A stretch of DNA of 64,000 nt from Breviolum minutum Mf 1.05b.01 (GCA_000507305.1 DF239171.1:62001-126000), one strand, 5' to 3'; positions 1 to 10,523 are shown, counted from the first letter of the stretch. The notes: generated by a model not told the origin, from the letters alone. Made by a program: numbers and translations.

Positions 1-21
1 ATGATTTTTTTCAAGATGTGT

Positions 22-155
22 CTCTATATCATAACTGAGTAATATTTCATCCCCTAAATCCATGATTGATGACCCCCTAAATATTATAATCTCTCTATAT
101 ATAATCATCCCTATATATTATCATCCATATATAACTGGGTAGTATTTCATCCCCA
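22..155. repeat. Family I fragments
   Basis: Two or three copies of the family I right half, with the words ATAACTGGGTAGTATTTCATC and CTATATATA, lie in tandem. No gene is visible in the first 160 bases. Confidence 0.5.
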
Positions 156-159
156 ACAC

Positions 160-262
160 CCCCGAAATTTAACATGGAACCTAAAAATAAGTCCCTGGAA
201 AAGGAAAGTCCTTACTTGGAAACCATGATCTTCAGGTTCCATGTTAAATTTCGGGGGGATAG
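160..262. repeat. Palindromic element, family E1
   Basis: The arms are CCCGAAATTTAACATGGAACC and its inverse GGTTCCATGTTAAATTTCGG around a short loop. An open frame of 81 codons runs through it and is not a gene. 263-554 holds nothing recognised. Confidence 0.8.
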
Positions 263-554
263 TTCAAATTTGAAGTGTGTCTGTGTAACATGCATATGTT
301 ATGTAACTTATGTGTACAAGTATCCTGAACCTCTAAGTAGTATTTCATCCCCTATAATATCCAGCAAAAAAAAAACACTCAGGATTTTTGTTGGTCCCAA
401 ATCAGAATCAAACCTCTGAGCTTCTGGCCCTATCACCAGGCTTTAAGCCCAACTCTCTGAGAGATTTGTCGTCTGGAAGCACTTGCTTGAACTGGCCGCC
501 GGTTTAGTTGATTTTCTTCGGTAACGGCAGTTGGGGGGAAGGGCACCAACGGCA

Positions 555-690
555 GGATGTCCCGGTTGGAAGTTGGGATCAAATGGTTAGGATCAATGGG
601 TTAGTTATAACCTACTTATAAATGAGATATGTATTGGGGTTATAACCCACTGATCCTAACCTTTTACTAACTTTTTGGGGACATCTAAGT
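555..690. repeat. Palindromic element, family C
   Basis: The left end is GGATGTCCC, the inner arms GGTTAGGATC and GATCCTAACC, and the right end GGGGACATC. Compare 33528-33661 and 43909-44023. Confidence 0.7.
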
Positions 691-837
691 AGGGGCCCAT
701 GTCACTCCACTTACACAAGATGTTGGAAGAATCCTGTTGGTTTATGATAATTCCCTTCGGATCATCACAAATTCAATAATGAAAAAATATCTCGTAACAG
801 TAACCCACAACTCAAAACTTTTGTTGTGAGGTAAACT

Positions 838-935
838 ACACTCGATGAAACTAAAAGCCATTTCGCCACTGAAAATAGGCCTTTTGCCCCAAAAGGAAAC
901 ATCATCTTCCAACTTCCAACGATTGATTTTCATGG
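838..935. repeat. Palindromic element, family E2
   Basis: GATGAAACTAAAAGCC, then CACTGAAAATAGGCC, then AAAGGAAAC, then TCTTCCAAC and GATTTTCATGG. This is the E2 core also seen at 9926, 30187 and 48379, with a worn right end. Confidence 0.65.
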
Positions 936-1085
936 AGTAGATACTATAGCCGCGGTATGATGCGATGCCACCAACTACTAATTCTCCTCCAGTGGCCTGA
1001 CGTAACCCACCTATCCGATTAGGAAAATCATCGATTCAAAAAGTGCCGGCTGGATGGGGATATGGAACAGTTCCTAAGGTCCTAG

Positions 1086-1264
1086 GAGGGTACTTGGAGG
1101 ATTATTCCGGTTAGTAAGTGGTTAAATAACCATGGTGATCGTTGTTGTCCCCCTAAGGATCGGGTCAGGCAAGGTGGGAGTATTCTTCCAAATGGCCATG
1201 GCCATGGCTTATAAATGGGGGTTAGTTACTAACCACTTTCAAGCCCTGGAATGATCCTCCAAAT
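1086..1264. repeat. Palindromic element, family D
   Basis: ACTTGGAGGATTATTCCGG at the left and GGAATGATCCTCCAAAT at the right, with inner arms GGTTAGTAAGTGG and TAGTTACTAACCAC. Confidence 0.75.
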
Positions 1265-1268
1265 CATG

Positions 1269-1432
1269 GCTAGTCAACCTTCCCCCTCCCAATCTACCCC
1301 TTCCCCCAGAAATAGGGGTTTAATAAGGCCTTATTAAGGGAAACCAATGGTTAATAAGCCCTTAATAATGCCGGCTATTTCTGGGGAGGCGGTACGTTAG
1401 TGGCAGGGTAGGTTGACCAGCCATAATCCAAG
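1269..1432. repeat. Palindromic element, family H
   Basis: GCTAGTCAACC at the left and GGTTGACCAGCC at the right, around a core with TTAATAAGGCCTTATTAAGG and CCGGCTATTTCTGG. Other copies are at 16748, 52333 and 54862. Confidence 0.8.
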
Positions 1433-1595
1433 TACCATGTGATACCAAACTTTGTTGCTTTCCCCCATGCCCTTGCTCTGCGCCTCTGCTGCTCCCGACA
1501 AATTCATCAGGAAAAGCGACTTTTCTGGGATGCTTAGCCTCGGTGTTCAAAGAGGCTAAGCAGCGGACTGTTCCCCAAGTGGGGATGTTTGGATG

Positions 1596-1670
1596 CTTGG
1601 AACAAGCTCCAAAAATATTCTCCCAAATCATAGTGCAAAATGGTGGTTTAACCTGGTAGAATCCGTAAAA
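1596..1670. repeat. Family O repeat
   Basis: AAATATTCTCCCAAATCAT followed by GTGCAAAATGGTG and AGAATCCGT. This word order recurs at 34415-34500 and 49713-49795. 1671-2239 holds nothing recognised. Confidence 0.5.
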
Positions 1671-2239
1671 ATCAACAAGGTTATATAGCCATGACTGGTT
1701 GATGCTTCAGACATCCCTGCTAACTCAGATGAGGATATTTTTTGCTTATCCCCATGATTTGCAGGATTTGATTCACTAAACAGTAGGAATCCCTAGAAAA
1801 GTAGTATATTTACCGACACGACAAATCGTTGATTTTGAAGCGTTGTAGGTAAAATATCCTTTTGAGATGAGCGCCTTTCGCCAGGATGCTGGCTCTTGTC
1901 AAATGAGTCGGTTCTGCCCTGAGAATCCCCAAGGACCCTCCAATGGAAGGGTGGAAAAACCTGTATAGCAGTGGTCCGAGTCTTCCAAATAGCCATCTTT
2001 GAGGGGTCAGGATTCTTGGGGTAGATTACTTGATAATCCCCTAAGTAATGATTCAAAATCTAAACTCAACTACTGCACCATTTTAAAAGGTTTAAAAAAG
2101 GTCTTTTGACCCAATGTTCTTTTCAGGGGTTTCCTCACTATTATACGCATAATAATGACAATGTATTAAAATAATCAATTCCTAAACAAAATGTCCCAGT
2201 ATACTGCAGGGGTTTACCCAGTTGGACCTAATTATTCAA

Positions 2240-2343
2240 CAAGGCCAACCACGACCAACGTGAACAAGTCGCTCATGCTCCAGATCGGTGCGAATTTGAC
2301 CTACCAAGCGATCGATCTCAATCTGTTTGGTCTGGCCATAGCC
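2240..2343 (-). CDS. Putative exon, unknown protein
   Basis: On the minus strand an AG-G acceptor (CTCGTCGCAG/GG) opens phase 0 at 2343. It reads GYGQTKQIEIDRL, then VGQIRTDLEHERLVHVGR, with coding-like use of third bases, before a stop near 2238. The donor is unclear: GTAGGT after DRL is one option. No family is recognised. It could be the 3' end of the Ala/Glu/Pro-rich gene upstream or a separate gene. The AT-rich, T-run-rich stretch 2421-3146 beside it shows no feature. Confidence 0.3.
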
Positions 2344-3146
2344 CTGCGACGAGGTTTTTCTGGATGGACAGGAAATATGCCGAAATGATGTGCCGAATCG
2401 TTTTGAAATGGAGCGAAACAACCCCTATTAAAGCGGCCGCAAAATGGGTAACTGCAGTTATTTCACCCCTGTAAGTGGAGAGTTATAGGGCCCTACTGCT
2501 TGCAACTGATTTTTGGGCGCACTCTCTGGGACTTCGTCAACTTTGCAAGTAGGAGTTTTGCCCCCAAAATTCCAAGCAACAAATTTTGCAAAACACCCTG
2601 GCTATTGCAATTGTTTGCAAAAACCCTTCTAAAACAACAAACTCGGTACGGTAAAATCTCAATGTGTTTCCCGATTTGTTTGAAAAAATGGTGTTAAAAC
2701 TTGGTATCTTCATCGGTGTCGAATTCCTTTTCATCTTCAAAGTTACAAGAAAAACAGATTGTTTTTTGTATCTTAGACTCAGAAAAAATTTCAATTTTCT
2801 TCAACTTTAAGCCAGTTTCTTCAAAGCTAATTCAACAATTTCCGCATTGTTTTCATATCTTTTTTTCAAAAAAACAAACGTTTTTTTCAGTGTTTTTGTG
2901 TGTTCAGCGTGTGTTTTTTGAACCCCCAGTGTCAAAAACGGTTTTTCCCATGGCTTTCTGGCCGTGTCGTTTGAAAGCCACCCGCCTCTGGCAGAATCAC
3001 TAAGTCAATAGAAGCTTCACCTGGATGGCTTTGGGCCTCGGGTGCGTTGCGTTTACGCCATCACGGGGGTTTGCCATAGGGAAAAGTACGAAAAACCCTT
3101 GGGGGATGGGGGGCCACAAAAACCCTTCCTCCCAGGAACTCCTGGT

Positions 3147-3217
3147 TCAGTGGAAAATGGGGATGTCTCCAATATTAGGCATTCCTTTCATTTTTTGGGG
3201 GTGATTTTCCACTGAAC
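3147..3217. repeat. Unclassified hairpin
   Basis: The arms CTGGTTCAGTGGAAAAT and ATTTTCCACTGAACCA surround a loop of about 40 bases. Only this copy is seen in full. The word TCCAATATTAGG in the loop recurs near 42027. Confidence 0.7.
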
Positions 3218-3248
3218 CATGATTTTGGGAGAGTAATAATCAATCCCA

Positions 3249-3356
3249 TACCCAAATGCTCAATGGGACTGGTCTATTTACCTACAAAACTGGATAGTTT
3301 AGATGAGGAAATGTAGGCAAATATACGATCACACATTGAGCATCTGGGATATACAC
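3249..3356. repeat. Unclassified hairpin with J-like core
   Basis: Outer arms CCCAAATGCTCAATGG and CATTGAGCATCTGGG. Inside are CTATTTACCTACA and TGTAGGCAAATATA, which resemble family J. Confidence 0.65.
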
Positions 3357-3362
3357 CTTAGA

Positions 3363-3471
3363 TAGTTGGTGGTTTCAAAATAAACCCCATTGAAAATAAA
3401 GATCGTCAAAATGGGTTCATCTTCCCCTGAATGGAGGTGAAAATAAAAAAAATTGAAACCACCACCTAGTT
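3363..3471. repeat. Palindromic element, family A
   Basis: TAGTTGGTGGTTTCAAA and ATTGAAACCACCACCTAG at the ends, and AGGTGAAAATAAAA inside. 3472-4280 has a TA run at 3496-3510 and nothing else recognised. Confidence 0.8.
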
Positions 3472-4280
3472 ATATAGTGGGTATTTATTGTATTTATATA
3501 TATATATTTATCAGGTATATCCCCTTTTAAAGGGCTCACTTTCTTTCAAACGGGAAGTTCAGAAAAAATAGCAGCATCATCATCTAAGCTGCTTGTAAAT
3601 GATCCCTCCAAAAATATCGGTGCCATTTAATGATCCCTGATGGCTGGTGGTTTGTTTTTGCCGTGGATAAAAAGGGGTCAAATCGAGGCCTCAGTTGTGT
3701 GTTTTGTGTGTTTGCAGTTATATGATCCGATTTTTTGGGGAAACCAAGGGTTACCTTTCTCCTGAGGAGTGAGAAAGAAAAAGAATTCTGTTTCGAGTTG
3801 ACATGTTTGTCCTGCCCTAAGGATCATTGGACCCTCAAAACTGGCTATTTGGAGGACCCTACCCCTGCTATACAGGCTCAAACCCTTCCATTGCAGGGTC
3901 TAAGATCCTTAGGGTGATTTCTTTTGAAGTGAACCAAATCCTCCCAGTATCAGATCTACAATTTTTTACAGATTAGTAAGTCGCTAAATCCAATCCCAAA
4001 CCCTGAACCATCCGAACGAACTGCTTGATACTTTCATATTGCTTGGAGGCACCGCTTGGCAAGCGATGACTTTTATGTCATATTGGATGCCAAGCAAACA
4101 AATCAGTTCAAAAACGTAGGATTTTTTGTTAAGTTATGTTAGATATGTCAACATTTCCCCAAGAAACAAGGCATGCCTTAACTCTCGGCCTTACAATCGA
4201 TAATGCTTAATCCCTTGCTGAAATGTAAACTCAGCCAGGTTACGGAAGGCAGCTTCTATCTCCATGATGGAAGAGCTAAT

Positions 4281-4413
4281 CTAGTTGGTGGTTTCAACCC
4301 CTTTGAACCATTATCTAGTTGGTGGTTTCAACCCATCTGAAAAATTCTAGTCAAATTGGATCATTTCCCCAAATAGGGGTGAAAATAAAAAATATTTGAA
4401 ACCACCACCTAGA
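4281..4413. repeat. Family A element with doubled left arm
   Basis: The left end CTAGTTGGTGGTTTCAACCC occurs twice in direct order (4281 and 4314) before one full family A body ending TTGAAACCACCACCTAG. This looks like tandem duplication or insertion of one copy into the end of another. Confidence 0.8.
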
Positions 4414-4419
4414 TCATCT

Positions 4420-4470
4420 CTCCAATTTTTGGGATGAACATAAAAAATAGTTGAGTTGCCACCACCCAGT
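4420..4470. repeat. Right half of a family A element
   Basis: GGGATGAACATAAAAAATAG then TTGAGTTGCCACCACCCAG, the right half only, 7 bases after the previous A copy. Confidence 0.6.
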
Positions 4471-4807
4471 ACTACCGAAAAAAAGCATGAGACTTGATGG
4501 CAACCTCAAACCAAATCATGGGGAAGTTGCTGGTTCTCCAACATAGCAGCCATAGGACTGGGTCTCCATCATCAACATAATTTGTTGACTCTAGATTTCA
4601 CAACGAAACAAGTTGTTCCACATCTACCCAATGCTTCCACATCTCAGCTTTCCCTATTATTTTCTTTCTGTAGAAACCCCAATAGATTGGAAGAATTACT
4701 GCATAGTTCCTACACGAAATGTTCCAATTGACTGAGGTTTTTCCTTGCGATGCTGTCCCACCCAGTAAGAGTAGGAAGTAAAGGTTAATAGGGATCCCCT
4801 ACTAAAA

Positions 4808-4865
4808 ATATAATGGTCCTGATGGTGACGATTGCATCCTGGGAGGGGGTTCGCAACCCAAGTTT
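4808..4865. repeat. Family N repeat
   Basis: The words AAAAATATAATGGTCCTG, TGGTGACGATTGCATCC and GGGAGGG, then AACCCAA. A related copy lies at 28905-28975. 4471-4807 shows nothing else. Confidence 0.45.
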
Positions 4866-4879
4866 TACCCAATGATACC

Positions 4880-4972
4880 CCCCCCCCCGAAAACGAACAT
4901 GACAATGGAAAAACAACCATCTGAAAATGTATGGATCCTATTCAGAAAAGTGATTCTCCATTGCCATGTTTT
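4880..4972. repeat. Palindromic element, family E3
   Basis: CCCCCGAAAACGAACATGACA at the left and TCTCCATTGCCATGTT at the right, with the E3 inner word AATGGAAAA. Confidence 0.7.
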
Positions 4973-5099
4973 TTCTTTACTTGACTTGGAATTGCTTAAG
5001 ATGCCTGGAAAAGGTGAAATGGCGGTTTAATGGTGGTTTACCATGGACGAAAGTAAAAAATCACCATGTTGCATCACCCCATCTTCCCTCTGTTTTTGT

Positions 5100-5168
5100 T
5101 GCTCCCCCCCGTGAAGCTGCCTCTGTAGATAGTGAAGCTGCCTCTGAAGAAACAACTCACCATCTCCA
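5100..5168 (-). CDS. Possible exon, Ala/Ser/Glu-rich
   Basis: On the minus strand CTTCAGAG/GCAGCTTC gives an AG-G acceptor, and phase 0 reads AASLSTEAASRGGATKTEG. Composition is like the Ala/Glu/Pro-rich exons upstream, but codon phase does not match the exon ending at 7060. A direct repeat (ACAGAGGCAGCTTCAC, twice) makes up half of it. The plus strand is also open (VAPPREAASVDSEAASEE), so strand is uncertain. Confidence 0.25.
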
Positions 5169-5245
5169 TGGATAACGATTGGTGTTGGTTTCTGTTGATC
5201 TCACGCTTAGATTGGATTGGTTTCATTTGATCATCTATAAAATCT

Positions 5246-5347
5246 ACACCCCCGAACAAACTAACATGACAATGGAAAATCACCACTTATGATAAGAGAT
5301 ACATCTTCAAACGGTTGGCTTTCCATTGTCATGTTAGTTTTCCAGGG
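5246..5347. repeat. Palindromic element, family E3
   Basis: AACTAACATGACAATGGAAA and TTTCCATTGTCATGTTAGTT are exact inverse arms; TTTTCCAGGG closes the right end. Confidence 0.9.
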
Positions 5348-5399
5348 AATATATACAAAGCGTTTTCAAGAGTTTAAAAATAGAAAAAATGAACTGCAA

Positions 5400-5498
5400 T
5401 TACACCCCTGAAAACATGTCCCCCCAAAAAGGGACTATTTTAGTAGGGAATACATCTTCCAACCATTGATTTTCAGGGGACATGTTAGTTTTCAGGGT
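5400..5498. repeat. Palindromic element, family E4
   Basis: CCCTGAAAACATGTCCCC and GGGGACATGTTAGTTTTCAGG, with TCTTCCAACCATTGATTTT inside. 5499-6345 shows no gene or element. Confidence 0.85.
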
Positions 5499-6345
5499 AG
5501 TCTATCTTATAGGTCCATTAAAGCACATCCATAGTTTCCATGCTGATTTTGGGATATGTACCCAGTTCTCCATAAGATTGTCAGCATTTCCTTTTGCAAA
5601 AGATGGACCCGCAACGGCTGGGTCGTAAATGTATCATACTGGAAGAGATCCGGCCAACCAGTTGAAGCGTTTTGAATATATCATCCTGTAGGATCGATCT
5701 TCCGTCAACATCCGTCCACAGTGCTAACCAACGTGGGTTTGTAAAATTCAGCCAACAAGAATCCGTATTGCTACATGGTAGTGCAAAGATTAGGTATGGT
5801 CCATCATAGTCTTGCCAAAATATAATATTTCACAAACCTAGATTTCCCTGAAATAATGAGATTTCCCTTCCTTAGCTGCCTTTTGGGGGCCCGGGTCGTG
5901 TTTTCGGTCGCTATCATTTGATTATAGCGACCTATCTGTCGCTGCAAGAAATCCAGCAAAAAGAACCACGGAAAGGATGCAAAATCAAACCTGTGGTGAA
6001 TAGTGAGAAAAACTACCAGTCTCAACTGGATAATCGGATTTCCAGGTCATTGGTTAATAAGCTTAGATTTGGGCCGACATCTTTGATGCTTGGATGTGAG
6101 GGGTGTTTCCCAACATGATTCCCACATTTTTCAGGCAGTTCGAAACTCCTTTGCTAAGAACTGAACACAAAATACCTCTAAAAATAACAACACAAAACTC
6201 CTAGGCTGTCCCTAAGAGGTGATTTTTTAAGGCGCCTATCATCTCAATCCCCCAAATTCACATCTGAAATCATTGCTTCCAGGACTCCAAGGTCCGGTTT
6301 TCTCCGGTCGGGGGTGTTGGATCTGATGGTCATTTTACGTGCATT

Positions 6346-6417
6346 ATAGGTCCTACATAAAGATATGTCAACATTGTAGGATATTGGGATCCCGGGATCC
6401 AAGGTCCTACATAAAGC
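6346..6417. repeat. Short direct repeat with palindrome
   Basis: AGGTCCTACATAAAG occurs twice, 55 bases apart, around the perfect palindrome GGGATCCCGGGATCC. Confidence 0.6.
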
Positions 6418-6607
6418 TGCGCTGGATTGTTTTCGACATTTTTTTTGTGCATGGATAGAAATGGATGATCTTGATAAAATGAGCAGTTTCCTTAGTTCCT
6501 GAAACAAAACGTCATCAAATGTGCCTCTAAAAATACCAATGGTGAAACCTAGAAATTGCGTGGCAACAAACTGAACCCAATGAAGGTCAGTTCAGGATAC
6601 AAAATCG

Positions 6608-6725
6608 GTACCTACCAGTTATAAATAGAGTTATAACCCCTACAATACAAGTAGTGTTATAACTTTACCAGCTTCTATTTTTTGGCCATGTAATAGGGGC
6701 CCATAACCCATAACCCCATGTATAG
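6608..6725. repeat. Worn family B element
   Basis: CTACCAGTTATAAATAGAG, AGTTATAACCCCTA and TAGGGGCCCATAAC mark a degenerate B copy. A GC-poor stretch follows to 6908 with nothing recognised. Confidence 0.5.
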
Positions 6726-6908
6726 CTGTTTTTTTGGCCCCGGTTTGTAGGGGCTACTGAAATTTAAGGATAGCTTTCCCTGGAAGTCCAACCACCATTT
6801 CTTAATAGGTTTCTTAATAGTAGGGTTTATCATCATCCAAAAAAGGAGTTTCACCATTGGTTTGAATAGGTGGCTGTCCGCCTTCCAGGCTAAATTACCC
6901 AACCCTCC

Positions 6909-7047
6909 CTACAAGGTGGCCCCCTACCAGTTATAAGTAGGGTTACAACCTCTATAAGTAGGGTGAAATAACCCCAGGAAACCCATTTATAAGGCCACTT
7001 ATAGGGGTTATAACTTCATTTATAGCTAGTAGGGGCCCACCTTGTAG
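6909..7047. repeat. Palindromic element, family B
   Basis: CTACAAGGTGGCCCCCTACC at the left and GTAGGGGCCCACCTTGTAG at the right, with TTATAACC / GGTTATAA inside. It lies 12 bases beyond the end of the minus-strand exon 7060-7212. Confidence 0.9.
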
Positions 7048-7059
7048 AATCTCATTCAC

Positions 7060-7212
7060 CCTCCTTCCACTCTTCCGCGGTTGTCCCCCCCACCTCCGTA
7101 CCCACTGGCAGTGACGTCTCCGTGGGAGCAGGTACCGACGTTTCGGGAGGCTCGGTGACCGACGCCTCGGTGGGCGCGGCCACTTCGCGTGCTTCAGGAG
7201 CCGCGACCTCAC
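7060..7212 (-). CDS. Exon of Ala/Glu/Pro-rich unknown gene
   Basis: This minus-strand exon of 153 bases is GC-rich against its surroundings. The acceptor is pyrimidine-rich (TTCCCTGCCTGCGAG/GT) and the donor is G/GTGAAT. It enters and leaves in phase 1 and reads EVAAPEAREVAAPTEASV, later PPETSVPAPTETS, ending AEEWKE. That is 50 residues with almost only Ala, Glu, Pro, Thr, Val and Ser: a disordered, low-complexity segment with no catalytic motif. Phase fits the exon upstream at 7954-7998 and, skipping that one, also 9700-9742. No family is recognised; a linker or PEST-like tail is the plain reading. The opposite strand is also open over much of it, but has no matching splice sites. Confidence 0.55.
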
Positions 7213-7542
7213 CTCGCAGGCAGGGAAAGGAAGATCCCCATGGAATCCATGAAGCCGGAAGCCCCAGGAAAATACTCGAACGAGTTCCGGAACGACTCGA
7301 AAATTTCGGGGGGGGACCCCCCATTTTGTTTAAAGCCCAGCAATGGGAAAAACCGGAACTTTCGGAAAGGTCTTTGGGATAGAATTTTCTACTTGCTTAT
7401 CATCCTGGTGTTTTCTGAAGCCTCCCATTTTGTTCAGAAAATATGCAGACCGCCAAAGCGTCGTCCATTTTTGGGGGGGAATGATGTGGTGTTGTTTCCG
7501 TGCGTTTGTGATCCGAGATTGCCAAATACACGTAACATGATT

Positions 7543-7568
7543 GATGTGTGTGTGTGTGTGGGTGTGTG
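7543..7568. repeat. (TG)n microsatellite
   Basis: TGTGTG run of about 25 bases. The flanks 7213-7953 show no other feature I can support. Confidence 0.8.
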
Positions 7569-7953
7569 TCATCCCTCTGTTAAAGAACAACATCCATTCA
7601 TGATGGTGTTTTTCAAAGCGCCTCTACCTAGTTTTATGAGATCCAGACTCCTCTAAGTATTGGAACTTCAAGAAAAGATTCTGAATGCACAAAAAACAAG
7701 ATAGCAATAAAAACAAAACAAGTTGGATTGATTTGTTCCATCCATGTTTTGACATTAAAACTCTGAAATTGATGGTTAATGCACATGTGAGCTTCCACAA
7801 CTCTTTTTTTTTGAGAATGGGAAATCACCATAAATGCTAGATCATGATACGTAATGAATATTCGCATGAAATTTGCAGGCCCTCAAAAGATTACCCTCCA
7901 GGGAACGATCACTCGGATCCCCTTTCAAGGTGGCCGGGGGGGAAGATGAAAAC

Positions 7954-7998
7954 TTCCTTCCTCTTCCAGGATTCCGTGAAAGATGGACGAATCATTCC
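7954..7998 (-). CDS. Short exon beside a family I element
   Basis: Minus strand: the T-run of the family I copy at 8017-8172 (TTTTTTTTCGTGGCTCA) is followed by CTCCGGAG/GG as acceptor. The exon reads NDSSIFHGILEEEG and ends at A/GTTTTC. It is 45 bases, phase 1 in and phase 1 out, which fits both 9700 (out 1) and 7212 (in 1). It is acidic like its neighbours. On the plus strand the same stretch reads FRERWTNHSLRRVVQ between a good acceptor (CTTCCTCTTCCAG/GA) and GTGAGC, so strand is not certain; gene direction favours minus. Confidence 0.4.
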
Positions 7999-8016
7999 CT
8001 CCGGAGGGTAGTGCAA

Positions 8017-8172
8017 GTGAGCCACGAAAAAAAACAACGGCCAAATACTTTTCATGAAATACTGGTTGCTTTATAGGGATTCTTATAATGGTTTACGAAA
8101 TAATCCCCATATATACTGCGTAGTATAATCCCCCATACAGCCTAAACAAATAGTTTTTTTCATTGCTCAAGT
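8017..8172. repeat. Family I element
   Basis: Starts TGAGCCACGAAAAAAAAC and ends TTTTTTTCATTGCTCAAGT; inside are ATACTGGTTGC, TATAATGGTTTA and GTAGTATAATCCCC. CAAGT lies at both outer ends. On the minus strand it ends 19 bases before a putative acceptor (7999). See findings. Confidence 0.85.
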
Positions 8173-8854
8173 AAATTAAATTGAAACGTACCCTTTTAAG
8201 GTCCAAGATTCTTTGCATCAAAAACCACTTTGTGGAAACTAACATTGTCATCAAAGTTCCACAAACTCCGACAGGGTGAACTCCAGAGTTGTGTGTCAAA
8301 CAAGGTGCAGTTTTCAGAACACAATTCAGATATCTCCAGAAAAAAATCCATGTATGCCATTATTGAATTGACATGAACTTATGAAAAAAATCTCTGGATA
8401 ATTGCGTATCGTTCCCAACGCTTGCATGAAGCTTCATTTTGGGCAGAATCCCTTGCAAAACCACCATCAATCAGTGTTTTCTGGGAGCAGTTTGGCCACT
8501 ACAAATCATATACCCTACTTGAGCTTAATCTTCAATCCATTTCCCAAAAAAAAATCCTCTACTATCAACCTGCGGGGCCTTGAACCAACCGCCCCAAAGG
8601 CACAAAAACTCACAATCTATCAAAAAAAAAAATGTAATTTTATGGTGAAACTTTGCCCAAATTTTCGGATCTTTTTCGGTTTTGTTTTGGTAGATATTCT
8701 GAAAGCTCCATTGCCCCCAAACCTGCCCAACAAGTTTTCCTCACCTACAGCAGTGTCTGTTGGACCTCAACAAATTTTTCGGGCTGGAGATAAGTGGAGA
8801 TTTGGAGTGGGGGATACCAAGATGGAAGCTATGTAGGAAGTGGATGAAATATAT

Positions 8855-8962
8855 GTGGGTTTCCTAAAATGGTGGGTTTCCCCAACAACTATTGGTTTTC
8901 CCTACTCAAAATGACAATTTTGGTGGTGTTTTGGGGGTACCACCATTTTAGGAAACACCCAA
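8855..8962. repeat. Palindromic element, family G
   Basis: GTGGGTTTCCTAAAATGGTGG and its inverse ACCACCATTTTAGGAAACACC. The 144-codon plus-strand frame at 8402-8836 to its left has no coding signs. 8963-9419 holds nothing else recognised. Confidence 0.9.
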
Positions 8963-9419
8963 ATGAAATAGAGTTACATCCTGCAACCTGAGTTTGAAAC
9001 CATTTATAAATGGTTGTTTCGGTTGGATTACTCCAAATCAGTAGATTAAAAATGGACAAAAATGATTGGTTTTACCAACATCAATTTAAAAAAAAATGGT
9101 TGTTTGGAGTTCCAGGCCAAAATACCTAACAGTTCGCCCCCTAAAAATGGATGGGGTTTGCCACATTGGAAATTTCCACAGTTGCAGGGTGGAAAAATTT
9201 TCAGGTGCTATGTTTTTCCGGGGGCCCGGAAGAACTGCTTGGATTAGCTGCTTGTTAGAAATCAGACAACATTGAAGTTGAAGTTGGAAGCTGCCCCTGC
9301 ATCTCATCAATCTGTTGCAAATTTTGCCTGTTAATATCTCTTCAATCTGTTGGATCTCGGATCTCCATTCTTTGGCGGATGTTTTCGACATAGATATCAT
9401 CATCAAAAGTCATCATCAT

Positions 9420-9545
9420 GAATCATCGTGAACCACCACCACCAGCACCAGCACCACCACCAGCAGCAAGCATCATCACCATCACCATCACCATCACCAT
9501 CACCATCACCATCACCATCATCATCATCATCATCATCATCATCAT
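9420..9545. repeat. (CAY)n microsatellite
   Basis: About 125 bases of ACCACCAGCACC, then CATCAC repeats, then a pure ATC run. Confidence 0.95.
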
Positions 9546-9557
9546 GATCATATAATA

Positions 9558-9662
9558 TAATGTTGATGAACGAAATCCTGCACCACCCAACATGTATAAA
9601 ACCCTGTAAAAATATATATATATATATGTACCAACCTCAACTGGTGATTTCTTCCATCATCA
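9558..9662. repeat. Palindromic element, family F
   Basis: ATGTTGATGAACGAAATCCTG and TGATTTCTTCCATCATCATC, with AAAACCCTGTAAA inside and a TA run in the loop. Confidence 0.75.
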
Positions 9663-9699
9663 TCCTCATCCACCATGCGTTGCCACAGGCTACCCCAAC

Positions 9700-9742
9700 C
9701 TGCTTCCACCTCCGCTGAAGGAGCAGCTTCTGGGGGCGCCAC
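9700..9742 (-). CDS. Exon of Ala/Glu/Pro-rich unknown gene
   Basis: Minus strand: acceptor AAATCTGCAG/GTGG, phase 0, reading VAPPEAAPSAEVEA, and donor G/GTTGGG leaving phase 1. It is 43 bases long. The frame stays open a little further (GWGSLWQRMVDEDDDG), so a longer exon is possible. Composition matches the exons at 11380-11463 and 7060-7212, and phases join on both sides. Confidence 0.45.
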
Positions 9743-9802
9743 CTGCAGATTTGAAGAGAAACGTGGCTTAGGTTGAGTTTCAGGTGTCAAAATAGAAATA
9801 CA

Positions 9803-9902
9803 GCCCTGAAAATTAACATGGAACCCTAAAAAATCCAGTTTTGGTTCAGATGATGTTCCTTTTCAAACAGGTGATTTTCAGCTTCCATGTTAATTTTCCC
9901 AT
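9803..9902. repeat. Palindromic element, family E1
   Basis: CCCTGAAAATTAACATGGAACC at the left; GATTTTCAGCTTCCATGTTAA at the right. Confidence 0.85.
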
Positions 9903-9925
9903 GGTGTCTGTTTAAACACAACTAC

Positions 9926-10048
9926 ACTCCCTGAAACTAAAAGCGAGTTTACCCCTGAAACTAGCCCGAAGCCGCCCCAAAAGGAAACGAGAAAGTCTGC
10001 CAAGCATCCATTTTCTGGATGCTTTGGCTGTTAGTTTCAGGGAGAGTA
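9926..10048. repeat. Palindromic element, family E2
   Basis: CTCCCTGAAACTAAAAGC and GCTGTTAGTTTCAGGGAGAG; the core has CCATTTTCTGGATGC. Confidence 0.85.
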
Positions 10049-10097
10049 AGCTTCATCTGAGCCACACAAAAACCCTCCTACATTCCATGAAAAAAAC

Positions 10098-10218
10098 TGA
10101 TTGGTTTAGATTCTGGGATCCTTATTAACAAATTGGCTTTTTATATTCCACTTATAGTTGGGTAGGATTTCATCCCCTATTATGATATATCAAACAACCA
10201 TCCAGGGTTTTGAAAACT
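10098..10218. repeat. Family I-like element
   Basis: TGGGATCCTTATTAACA, then GTTGGGTAGGATTTCATCCCC, then ATCAAACAACCATCCAGGG and AACTGCTCAAA, in the same order as in family I; left end missing. Confidence 0.55.
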
Positions 10219-10360
10219 GCTCAAAAGCGACCAAAAAAATACCTTTGTTACGTCCCATTTAATGGAATGGTTGGTTACACCGTTACATCCCGGAAAACAC
10301 ATCCAAATGGTTTGTCTTGTATTGTACAGAAACAAACATGAAAACGTAAGATATTATCAT

Positions 10361-10455
10361 ACACCCCTGAAAACTGACATGTTGAAGCCAAAACATGGAG
10401 GTTTGGTTCAGATGATTTTCTGTTCAAAAGGAAAAACATCTCAGGTAGAATGCCA
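10361..10455. repeat. Worn family E element
   Basis: CCCCTGAAAACTGACATGTTG at the left, then AGATGATTTTCTGTTC and a broken right arm. Confidence 0.5.
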
Positions 10456-10523
10456 ATAGATTTTCGTGGGAGTAAGGAGGATATCCCCTAATCTGCTACA
10501 ATAATCCCTGCAACAAAGGGTAC

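Noticed and set aside
8402-8836. 144-codon plus-strand frame
   Set aside because: No domain, AT-rich runs of Lys and Pro, no biased codon use.
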